DNA from: Lytechinus pictus
Lineage: Eukaryota > Echinodermata > Echinoidea > Temnopleuroida > Toxopneustidae
Reading direction: 5' to 3'
NCBI RefSeq assembly: GCF_037042905.1
Contig: NC_087254.1
Coordinates: 11,951,103-12,015,102 of the forward strand
DNA: 64,000 nucleotides
The translations under genes were made by a program, and so were the position numbers. Shown here in pieces: positions 33,941 through 44,599 of the stretch. The number at the start of each line of letters is the position of its first letter. The first letter of the stretch is position 1. Under the pieces are notes generated by a model. That model was not told the origin of the DNA, made no database searches, and saw nothing but the letters and a program-made list of their open reading frames with translations.

Positions 33941-34160
33941 GGGCCCTGTTGCATAAAAGTTTATGTATTGATTTATGTCATGATTTATGTCACGATTAAT
34001 GTCATATAGCATAAATCATCACATAAACACAAATATTGACATAAATCCGTTGCATAAAGCTTTATGTCTTAAATCACGACATAAAATCATGACATAAATC
34101 CATTTGAATGACATAAATTTATGTCGTGATTAAAATCAAGACATAAGCGGCAGCTTTCCG
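33941..34160. repeat. GGGCCCTGTTGCATAAAA end with ATTTATGTC repeats
   Basis: Starts GGGCCCTGTTGCATAAAAGT and then carries many TTTATGTCATGATTTATGTC and GACATAAAT words. The reverse end GCAACAGGGCCC with the same words is at 42400-42554. A partial inner repeat GTTGCATAAAGCTTTATGTC lies at about 34049. Confidence 0.7.
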
Positions 34161-34639
34161 CAATAAGTGACTTAAGGGAAATTTTACGATTATTTTTTAT
34201 AATTATGCCCTTTGTAATTTGATGATATTTTGAGTTTTACTTGGGCCTGCGAAATAATTTTTGTGTCATTGGATAGCCTATGATGTATTCTTTCAATATT
34301 AAAAAAAATAATAATCGTAAATATTTCCCTTATTTTTATAAGCAAAGCTAGGCCTAAGCAAAATAGTTAATGTGCTTGCTTAATTGAGGATTATACATTT
34401 TCCTTAGAATAATATAATTTATTTCAACGTCGCATATTTTTCAAGCACCACCACCCTTCCCTCCCAAAATAATGATAATAACTTTGACTTTCAGTCTAGA
34501 ATCGCCCCTTTTGTGCTAAATTCAGATGTGATTAAACAAGAAATTTGGTACACACATTGGATGATTTCAAGTCCGGTGTTGCTGGCCTTGGTGTTGGAAT
34601 TTGGATTGCTCCCCCCCCCCCCCGGGGCTTCCCCTAGCT

Positions 34640-35145
34640 CCAAAACCTATTTTGTGTGTCAGAAATCATGTTGCCATGGTAACGGCAAATGATATGACAA
34701 AAAATTGTTTAAAAAATCGGTTTTAATTACTTCATCGATTTTCAACCAATTATCGTAAAATTTGGTTCACACTTTGAGCATGCTGAGTTAGAGGTAAACG
34801 TGTGAAAGAGACATATTTTGTGTGTGTCGGAAATCGTGTTGCCATGGTTACAACATATTACAGGCCCAAAATTAGGTAAAAATCTATTAGTTCCAACTAC
34901 TTGATTAGTTTCCAACCAATTCTCATGAAATTTGGCTCACACATTGGTCTCGAGGTAAAGATGTACAGGACATATTTTTAGCATGTGTCGAAAATCGTGT
35001 TGCCATGGTAACACTATATATTATGTCAAAAATTAGGCATAAATCTTGCGGTTCAAACTACTTCATCAGTAATTATCATGACTTGCTCACAGGGCAAGAC
35101 ATTTTTTTCCACGTGTTGGAAACTGTTGCCATAGTAAAGGCCCAG
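34640..35145 (+). repeat. Tandem array, ~165-bp unit, with RFX X-box palindromes
   Basis: Units share TGTGTCGGAAATCGTGTTGC, AACTACTTCATCAGT-like words, CCAACCAATTCTCATGAAAT and TTTGGTTCACAC. GTTGCCATGGTAAC starts at 34670 and 34999, a variant GTTGCCATGGTTAC at 34838, and a decayed form at 35125. It matches the X-box palindrome bound by RFX factors. Confidence 0.8.
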
Positions 35146-37072
35146 GGCAGGGGTATTAATCACCTTCATCGATAATTCTAGTTTAATTTACCCTTCCCCC
35201 AACCAAGTGCATATGGGGCTTGCCTCGTTTATTTCACCATCCTTTTTAATATCGCCTCATTTTTGTTAATTTTCTTTATTCAGGTTCATGGTCTAAAATA
35301 GGCACTAGGCCTAGAGAACATACAAAAGAAATGCGAATTGTAATTTAAAAGAGGAAAGAAAAGGGAAATATCAAAAAGTCATCAAAATGGATATATAAGA
35401 GGTCATCCCATTCTTTTCGAAAATCTCAGCTCGAGCTTAATTCGCGCTTGCATCATTAATCTAGTTCTCATAGTAGTCTTGTTGGAAAAAGAAAGGTATC
35501 ATTATCATGAAAAATTTGGTCTGAAAAAAAGAAAGGAAAAGAAAGAGTGAAATATGATATATGTTATAAAATATCATATCAACATCAATCACAAAATTAT
35601 ACTTTGTATAAAAAATTCAAAATGTTTGCTCGCTCGCAGTTTTTATAAATTTTGCCCTTTACACCATGTCTACCCCATCAAAATATGAGTTCCTAAAGCC
35701 ACCCCTTTAAACTAAAAAAAAACTTCTTCACAGAGAACAATTTTGTGTCAGTCATCCCCAAACCATGAACACCGATTGACAACCATGCATAATCCCTGTA
35801 ATGATTTGTTCATTATTTCATTTCTTTATAATTTCAATTGTGTATTTTATAAGCGTGTCATGGAACCCTCTTGCCTGTGCAGTTGGGGCGGGTTACAAAT
35901 TTGGAAGCACAACGGGGCAATTTCGTCAAGAAAATAATTGACAGAGAAAATAAACAAATAAATAGGCCGAAATAAAAATGTTCCTCAATTCCGAACAAAG
36001 GTCTAATCAGATGGCTTGGTTTTTTTTAGCTAGGAAAAAGAGACGCGGGGTTTTCCTTGCCCAAAACTTGCAATTGGAGATGGGGCAAGTGGAGTGGGTG
36101 TCCACTTAAAAAAATCCCACTTATTGCCCAAATACAAGGAGTGCACACGAGGGGCCACTACTCATCACAGCTTTGTGCCTAAATTGGGACACGGTCATGC
36201 ATCTTTATCCCTTGATCCGTACCTCTGTCATCCATCATTTATATTTTTACATCTTTGAGCACCTGGCCATTTTCTTTCTATCTCTCTCTCATCAAATGAA
36301 CCCCCCCCCCCCAAAAAAAAAAAACTGCTTTATCCTCGTCATCCCTTTCATTATCTCCCTCCCTCCGAGATTGGCCCACTATCATTCACGAAATTTATCT
36401 TTCCAATTCTCTATATATCTCTCTATATCTCTGTTTGATAATGATTCCACATTTATACTTTTTCTTTTCCCTTTTCCAATTCTAATTCACCTCGCCCCCC
36501 CCCCCTCTCTCTCTCATCATTCCTTATACATTGGAATCTTAGAATCTCTGGATCTTTCTCATTTTTTTATGAAATTTCCTTTTCATTTCTCGCCATTGCT
36601 ACTTCAAATCTTCATTTTTAATCAATTATTTTCCCAATTTGACAATTCATGGGACAATATTTAGCGTTCATAAAAATAATCCTACAATTTTTTACAAATA
36701 TTAATTACTATATCTTTAGTAGGGAAACAAGTGTGTTCTGAGGGGCAAATCATATTTTAACCACACCCCACCCCTCCCGATTCAATGAAAGCAATTAAAC
36801 AAAGAGATGAAGCAAAAGGAATTACAATTTATGTAAATTTATTACTTTTGAAATAAATGCACACTAAAATTTGTAAAACAATATAATCTTGTCACCTGTC
36901 CCATGTCCCCTACTCATGACTGTATAAACATGATTAAAAGAGGTGGATTCAAATAAAATATATTATTCATATCCTAAATTGATACAATACCTCAATCAAG
37001 TGTACAACTACAAACATGGCACAATAATACATCTTAAAAAAAACAAGAATAACTATATCACATTTTTATGCT
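35146..37072. other. Gene-free stretch
   Basis: AT-rich DNA with pyrimidine-rich runs at 36270-36620. Near 36840 the minus strand has AATAAA (TTTATT on the plus strand), a possible poly(A) signal for the candidate minus-strand gene ending at 38046. No exon identified. Confidence 0.4.
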
Positions 37073-37675
37073 TAAAGGACAAGTCCACCCCAACAAAAAG
37101 TTGGTTTAAATAAAAAGAGATTAATCCAACGAGCATAACACTGAAAATTTCATCAAAATCGGATGTAAAATAAGAAAGTTATGGCATTTCGAAGTTTCGC
37201 TTAATTTCACAAAACAGTTATATGCACATCCTGGTCGGTATTCAAATGAGACTGATGACGTCATCCAGTCACTATTTCTTTTGTATTTTATTGTATGAAA
37301 TATTCTAATTTTCTCTTCATTGTCAAGTGAACAACCATTGATTCCTATCTCAACATGTGGAATTAGTATTGTTTAATACTATATGGTTCAGTGAAGTTGG
37401 TCCTTATTGTCAAATTTGTAAAAAATGAAATATTGTATAATTCAAACAATAAAAAAAGAAATAGTGAGTGAGGGACATCATCGACTCTCTCATTTGCATG
37501 TCACTGGGTTGTGCATATTACTGTTTTGTGAAAAATAAGCGAAACTTTAAAATGTCATAACTTTCTTATTTTACATCCGATTTTGATGAAATTTTCAACG
37601 TTATGTTAGTTGGATTTTTCTCTATTTATTGAAATCAACATTTCTCTGGGGTGGACTTGGCCTTTAATCTATACA
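37073..37675. mobile_element. ~600-bp foldback element, copy 1
   Basis: The left end AAAGGACAAGTCCACCCCAA and right end GGGGTGGACTTGGCCTTT are inverted. TTTCATCAAAATCGGATGTA and GAAAGTTATG are mirrored by TACATCCGATTTTGATGAAA and CATAACTTTC. Copy 2 is at 56372-56882. A right-end fragment is at 37745-37795, and diverged fragments occur at 17330-17450 and 48450-48480. Confidence 0.85.
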
Positions 37676-38045
37676 TTTACACAATAAATGGAGAAGTAGA
37701 TAAAGTAAAAAGTCAGCAGCCATTCAAGATTACTATTCATACCCATACTCTATTTATTCAAATCAAAATTTTTCTGGGGTGTACTTGAACTTTAATAAAT
37801 ATTTCCATTTAAAAGAGACGATGATTTCTGTTATCATGAATGAACTCGCAGTGATGCAATTTTTTTCTCCTCCTTTTCTCCTCTTCCACCCCTCCTCTTC
37901 TTTTTCTTCTTCATCATCATCTTCTTCTTTGTTGTCTTCTTTTCTACTTATTTTTCATTTCTATTATTATGACCTATCATCATTAACACTATAATAATTT
38001 TATGATGACAATCATAAAAAGATATCCACAATGTCAATATTATGA

Positions 38046-41000
38046 TTATCTTTGAAAAATGAAAATTAGTACTAATGTTAATTTTACAAAGCGTTTTGTG
38101 AATACTTCAGTAAAGTCATATAGTTCCCTTGCCAGGTGCAACCAGGTCCATGACGTCATGTCTTCAACAGTCTTGACTCTTGAACAATCTGAAATAAGAA
38201 GAATCAATGCAACTTTAGCAACTCAACTTGATAATAACAGTGTTCACATACATGTACATGTCTCTGAAAGATTATGAAAGAGCCTTTTGAGATTGCAATC
38301 ACAGGTTTAAATAAAAAAAAACCCAAAATAATGTGAAATAAAAAATGGGTTAATAGTCTCTGAATATTACCTTTGATACGCTTATATTGTAGTCAGAATA
38401 TTTTCATTTCAATCAAATCATTGGAGAAAATGTTCATGTGTGGTGTTACTGAAGGAGGGCAAGGGTGCAGGGTAGGCGACTCACCTCTAGTAATTGGGGA
38501 CGTATATAAGAGAACTTCAAAAGAGGGGAAGAACAAGGAATGGGGGGAAAATACAAGAACACAAAATTTAGGTCAAGGTCATGTTTACGTTACCAACTTC
38601 CCATCTGTCCTTCCTACTACTACCACTATCTTATTCTTGAATGCACTTATACTAAGCTTAAGCTTATAAGCTCAAATTGTTTGTCTTTGTTGAGAATCTA
38701 ATGAAAAAATATAAATCAACTGAATCTGAATCTCTTGCAAAAGTAAAGTGGAAAATAATTGTTACAATAGTATGGATCCAATAGTCTACCTAGATTTTGT
38801 TTTCATTTTAAAGAGTTACATTGTTCTTGCTCTTACATATTTTTGAGAATGCATTCCATAATTATATTGTCATTGATTTAAATATTAAGAGCGCTCAGTT
38901 GTCAATTGAAACTTGACTTTCTATAAAAATTCACGAGATTGATATCCATTTTTGTGAGTAAATTTAAGATGAATTTATTACAAGATGTGGATGAATTGTA
39001 AAAAGAGATTCATATTTGAAAATTGATATAACAGTACATCACATTTACAACACTCTTAAGAGTAAAATAAATAAAAAATAAATATTACCAAACAGTATAC
39101 TTGTATTTACAAGTAGAATGTTCAATAAACACAACTTTATATAAGAACTTACCTTCATACTAGCTTGACCCCCTAATCCAAAGAGAGATTTCTTGTTCAA
39201 TGGCACACAGTGGCAGAGTGTCTGGACTTCCATCTCCTTCCAGTTGCTGTCCCCTCTCTCTTTCTACCTCTTCTAACCATTTGTGTGGTTCACCTGTTAG
39301 AAAAGTGAATACCAAATTTTTCATAGTATCAGAAGAGAATGAATTCATATTTGCAATTTGTATAAACAACAACTGAAGTCCCTTCTTTTAAAAAATAGTT
39401 TTATCATTACAGATTTTGTTAAATATATTTGACAGGGGTGTTGGTACAGTTTCACTGGCTATTATCAGAACTGTGTAAAAATGAATTATATCCATGAGTG
39501 CATTGTAAATACACATCAAAGGCAAAGAAGGTCTAGTCATTCAACCTTGAAATTGTTTGATGAACACACTAAACATCGGGGTTCAAATGTGAACCTTAGG
39601 GATTGATACAATAAGGGGTGCTAATTAGAGCAATTATGCTCATGTATGCACCTTTATGGGTGTAGCATAAGCTATGTTAAGCACCATATAGGGCACAGAT
39701 TTGAACCATGTAATAGAGGTTTTAAAGATTGAACATTTTTTAACGTTAAAGTATTATACACCTTAAAACGTAAAATGTTGCCCCTCTTATTGTGCAAACG
39801 AACATTTCTGGGTGCGAACAATAAGAAAAAGGTCAATTTTGCATCTTTTATCACTTAGGGTGCAATATTACAAGGAGAGTACAAGTGTTTCATTTAGGCT
39901 TCAAATTTTTTTTTTTAATGTTAGAAAACCATATTAGAAAAATGATTAACACACGCAATATATGAATTCTTCTAATAAAGATAGGTTTTGATAAATAAGA
40001 AAAATGTAGGCCCTATAATTCTATTATTTATACAAAAATTAGGGATTTTCTTTACTTCAAATTGCCAAGGTTTTTTTTTTAGAAGCACCCCTTTAATAAT
40101 TGATCTAAAAAAATCCTCTTTACAATAAATAGGTAAAAGGAACAAAATATAGTATGAGAAATTCTTGATAACAATCACCAAGAGAATTTCAATTATCACG
40201 GTTATTTTTATCCACAGATCAGAAACCAAATCCTGTAGTTACCGGTACCGGGTAACGGAAATGCCTTTTCTCCAAGCATATTATTTGTGCACTGGTTTGA
40301 AAATTAATAGAAAAGGCATTTGATAAGGTTTTTAACCTGTAAAACAAATCAGAACTAAAATGTGTGCTTTATCCTCACAAGTATATTAAACTTATCAAAC
40401 AGATAGCTTGTCTACAGGGCAGCGGCCAGCTCTCAGAGAATATATTCAAATCAGAAAACACAAAGGATACATAGATCCATTTTTTGTTGACTGCATGTTC
40501 AACTTATTGTTTTTGTTAAAAAAATGGAAGTCTAAAATATCCATCAAAGATGTACTTTAATATCTATATTAGATATTAACATACAATGTAGTCATCAGTC
40601 TCATCAACCATTTTTTCCGTGAAGTTACATGTCTTTTCAGTTCAGTGTTAAACTTAATTAGTTCAGTGTGTAATTTTTTTTTTCTATTTCCCCCCTTCTT
40701 TCCCTTTTTGTTCAGTAGTCTCCGGTCTTTGTTAACACAGAGGGTGACCCAGGATTTTCTAAATGATTTTATCACCTTTATTACACACCAATCACTTCGG
40801 GTTTTTTTTTTCTTAATGGAGAGGGACCCCCCCCCCCCCAAAAAAAAAAAAATAAATAAAATAAAAATGTAAAGACAGTTTCAATTTTGGTCCCTAAAAT
40901 AGACAAATAAATTACAAAATACAAGCTCGCTCGTTCTGCCTGAGCTAGATCTATTCTACATCTCTTGTATTGCTATTGAAAGTACTAGATTAGGTCTCGA

Positions 41001-44000
41001 TTTTGATCTATAATAAAAGCATGAATGGAGGGGCCCAAGCCAGACCCAGTCCAGGGGCAGGGCTGCACTACCTCATTCCCTGGCCAGGACTAGATCTAGT
41101 AAAGTAGTATTAGTAATACAATGGTAGGGCCAGCTCAGCTAATCAAGACAAATTTAACATAGTTAGAATTTCTTAGTTCTAGTTTTAGACCTGGGAGGTC
41201 TAGTCTAAGTCTAACTTAGACCCTAGATAGAAAACTAGATCAGAATAGATCTACTGACTACTGTAAATCTAGACTAGAACTTAAAAGGGGCCAAGCTAGT
41301 ATAGCTTGGGCCTGGCCCTGCCTACCTCAGGCGAGGGTTCGTATAGGCTCCAACACTTCACTACCGCTACCCCCTGCTCCACCTACAGTATCCGAGTGGA
41401 TCGTAGCGGTAGTGAAGTGTAGTGGAGCCTATACAAACCGGCGCTTGAGGTAGGCCATGCCTAGACTCTATCCTAATTTTTTCCTAACATATGCTCATAT
41501 CATAGCCTAACTTAATTATTAGGCCTGGGCTAGGCCCTAACTTAGATTAGTTAACTTTAGGGCCAGGCCCTAGCCGGGGCCTAGGAAGTGACTCTAGCTC
41601 TGAGTCTAGACTAGGGCCTGGCTCTGACGGTCAGTGACCGAGAGACAGAGCTGAATAGACTCTAGGCCAGGCCCCAACTAGTAGAGGGTCTAGTGACAAG
41701 TCTAGTCTTATTTAGGCCTAGCTAGATCTAACTTGTTAACGTTAGAATTTAGACTCTAGAACTAGAAACACTACTCAGTAGATTAATGTTAAGAATTTTC
41801 CAGAAGGGCGGGCCCAGGGCCAGGGTGCTCTAAAAAACCCTTAAAATCAATGTCCAATGTCGTGAAGATTAATAAAATTGTTTTATGTCGGTGTTCATTC
41901 CAAGCATTATTCATGTTCATCCGACACCGGAACGTTCAAATCAATGTCCATTATGGTGAAGATTATTTGTTGTTGTTCGTTATGGGTCATTTCCACACCC
42001 AAATGATCTCCTCGGTATTCTTTAACTGTTTTCTGACGGTGTTGATTCCATGCATTATTTGTCTGTGTCAGACGCCGGAACCTCTGGCTAGCACTACCGG
42101 CGTTGTCCTGCTAAAATCAGCCGGAGAGTATCCCAGCATTCATTGCATAAAATTGACGGCGATAATAATTCATTTAAAAGATCTCATCATACTTAGAAAC
42201 TTAGAATTTGGGTCAGAACGTGAGATATATCAATTATCTATGATACATAACAATGAAATAGTGATACATACCAAAATATGCCTCTTTCCCGTCAAAATGG
42301 GAAGCCGAAGACCCTTTTTCGCAAGGACTTGCTGCGGCTGAAAAATGACACCTTTTGCCAAGTTTATGTCAATAGGCTCGTTCGTGACTATTCAGTTTAT
42401 GTAATGATGATTAATTCACGTCATAAGCTAAAGCAATACATAAATATTTTTATGCAACGAAATTTATGTCAACGGCATATTAAAGCTATGCATGATTTTA
42501 TGTCATGATCAAAATTTATGTCATTATGACATAATTTTTTTTTGCAACAGGGCCCTGAAAGCGTAAGTTTAGAACCAGCATTTAAAATATATGAGGGTCA
42601 CAGCCATGCACAGCTACATGTATCACTAACATTTCTCCAGATGGAATGCTCTGAGGCAACCATCTCTTCTTGATTCACCCAAATATCTGCCACAAACAAT
42701 ATCCAATCTACTAATCAAGAGAAATAATTGCATTTGCCGCTTACATTTTATTGTTCATTGTGCGGATTTGACAAAAAAGGAGCCTTTGAAATGAAAAAAA
42801 AAACCCTCTAAAATTCAGCATTTGCCCCAAGGTGATAAAAAAAATAGCTCCTAAAATTAAAAAACATTTATTTCCTAACCTGCATTGAACCATGCTCTTT
42901 ATAGTCTGCAGGCCTGCACAGACCCTGATTGGAACTTTGATCAACAAGTATGCCTCCACACAAAGACTAGCACATGTATACAAAACTTGCTGACCAAGAA
43001 GGCCTTCAGTACACAAGACATGAGTACAGGGGCCGCAGAACAGTTTTCAAAGTGGGGGGGGGAGGCTGACCATGCAAAAAATCACAATTATATGGTCATT
43101 TTTACGTTTTTGTACACGGTTTTGGAAAAAAATGGGGGGGGCTTCAGCCCCCCTCCCCCACTTCCGCGGCCCCTGGAGTAGGCTGCACATTCATACCCTT
43201 AACTCGAGTGAAAGGTTTGCCCAGCAGACTACTCTTAGTACTTGTCTGGATTCTCAAGAAACTTTGCTTCTGAAATAAAGCCTACTTGTACAGTGTCATG
43301 GACACGTGTACTGAAGTCACCTACATTTATGAGCCATGTACGTAGTATGCTAGTAATGTAAATGCAATCTCCTACCGACTATGAGATAGCTGATCAGTGT
43401 AAGATGACACATGGTCACATGACACTTGCTTGAAATACATCTTATGATCACACAGTTACCAAGAAAGCTTTTCAAAGATGTGTGCTTGATTTGTTTTATC
43501 AATAACAAGGAAGTCCTGTAGCGTCAAGTTGAATAATTATCAGTGATTCATAAGATAAGATAGGAATGACTGTCCTTGTATCCTTTCTCATGAGCCAAAT
43601 TTCGTTGATACGTAGGTGGAGCTAAATGGCAAGTAAGCCCTATAGTCTAGGGTTGAAAGCTTTTAACCCTTTCCACGCGTACTTCGCACCAATGCACACT
43701 CGGTGCCGTGCGAACTTCGCATTTCACAATCAACAAACAATGCATTATTTCCCTCCCTGAAAATAATTCAGTACAGATGGGTTCATGATCCAGCGCACAA
43801 AGAGTTAATATTCCACTTTCTGTTTTCACAATGATTTTAATCATGACGAAGTAATTGTAGCGATCGTATAGATCATTTCAGATCGGTCGTGTAGATCATA
43901 TTGATCGTAGAGAATTTTTTAATGGTTAAAAAATGATTGCGATCAGTTAAGGATCCCACGACAGTGGCAACGAAGTATTCATCAACACTTGATTTCTTCT

Positions 44001-44588
44001 CTTTTGAGCATATTTACAGAAATGCCAATCTCTTGACTTTTGCCCAATTTCAGGCCTTTACAGCTTGCCTTTTCAGTGCCTTTTGGGGCTCAATGTACAG
44101 CATATAAAAAGGAGCTTTAATATTTTCCTGTTTTTTTTTTCTCCACGCACAATTTTGTGTTGTGTACATGTACATTATGTACATAGATTCCATTCAGTTC
44201 CATTGCCATTTAGGGAAAAAAGACCCATAACTTTATACAGGAAAAAGGACCATGAATGTGTATCAACTACCAACAATTCAGAATAATGGAAAAATACCTT
44301 TTATTTTATTATTGTCATATTAAACAATTTTATAATCCAGTGCTATGGTAAATTGGTTCATATAAAAGCAGTCAGCCCTAATGAAATGCCCCACATTATA
44401 ATGATGTTTTCATTACACCATTCTAATGATTGATTTATGAAGTAGTGGATCCCCCAGAGCCGTTTGTACATCTAAAAGAGAGTGTAGGCCGATGATGCTA
44501 TCATTGCAAACATGTCTGAAATTCTCTCCCAGACTGAGATATAGTATAGGAGGCAGGAGACCCTTGTTGTGACACTCTCCCCACTGGT
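38046..44588 (-). CDS. Candidate multi-exon gene, unidentified, with an in-frame TAG
   Basis: Six minus-strand segments have plausible splice sites, and their reading phases agree in series: 44588-44419, 43269-43204, 42989-42880, 42710-42631, 39293-39153 and 38188-38046 (stop TAA). Examples of the reading are GLLPPILYLSLGENFRHVC, SFLRIQTSTKSSLLGKPF, YTCASLCVEAYLLIKVPIRV, HKWLEEVERERGQQLEG, LPLCAIEQEISLWIRGSS and SWTWLHLARELYDF. The 39153-39293 exon has a strong donor (ATGAAG^GTAAGT) but contains TAG at 39160-39162 in this frame. The gene may therefore be a pseudogene, may end there, or may carry a sequencing error or wrong frame. I do not recognise the protein. The first exon shown needs one base from an upstream exon. 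42631-42710 is also open in another frame (WILFVADIWVNQEEM). Confidence 0.4.
39300..40930. other. Gene-free stretch (intron of the candidate gene)
   Basis: AT-rich, with short homopolymer runs (C then A runs at 40827-40852). Nothing recognisable. Confidence 0.5.
40935..41775. repeat. CTAG-rich low-complexity block with a long inverted repeat
   Basis: Very dense in CTAG, TCTAGA, AGATCT and GGCCTAG words, unlike the flanks. Within it 41313-41352 and 41422-41461 form an inverted repeat of about 40 bp (CCTACCTCAGGCG ... TATAGGCTCCA and TGGAGCCTATA ... TTGAGGTAGG). CACTTCACTACCGCTA and TAGCGGTAGTGAAGTG pair further inside. Confidence 0.8.
42400..42554. repeat. Right end matching 33941-34160
   Basis: TTTATGTCAACGGCATATTA, ATTTTATGTCATGATC and ATGACATAATTTTTTTTTGC end in GCAACAGGGCCC, the inverse of the 33941 end. 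Confidence 0.7.
43027..43174. mobile_element. Short TIR element (AGGGGCCGC ends)
   Basis: AGGGGCCGCAGAACAGTTTT with a following G run, and a C run then CACTTCCGCGGCCCCTG at the other end, are inverted. The interior has a CTTCAGCCCCC word. Non-coding. Confidence 0.65.
43663..43808. mobile_element. Possible small TTAA-flanked (piggyBac-like) MITE
   Basis: TTAACCCTTT at 43663 and AAAGAGTTAA ending 43808 are inverses at nine of ten positions including TTAA. Non-coding, about 146 bp. The short repeats make this weaker than the 31435-32224 case. Confidence 0.4.
43857..43955. repeat. GATC-rich cluster
   Basis: Seven GATC words in about 95 bp, in phrases such as GCGATCGTATAGATCATTTC and GATCGGTCGTGTAGATCATA. 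Probably a short low-complexity or decayed tandem repeat. Confidence 0.6.
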
Positions 44589-44599
44589 CTGTATTTACA

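Noticed and set aside
9290..35145. CRISPR array
   Set aside because: Repeat units are ~165 bp, degenerate, and without short unique spacers. The host is a eukaryote.
41850..42341. A 163-codon plus-strand open frame
   Set aside because: It includes a diverged internal duplication (GTGTTCATTCCAAGCATTAT and GTGTTGATTCCATGCATTAT) and has no splice support or similarity. It could be checked by a protein search but I do not call it.
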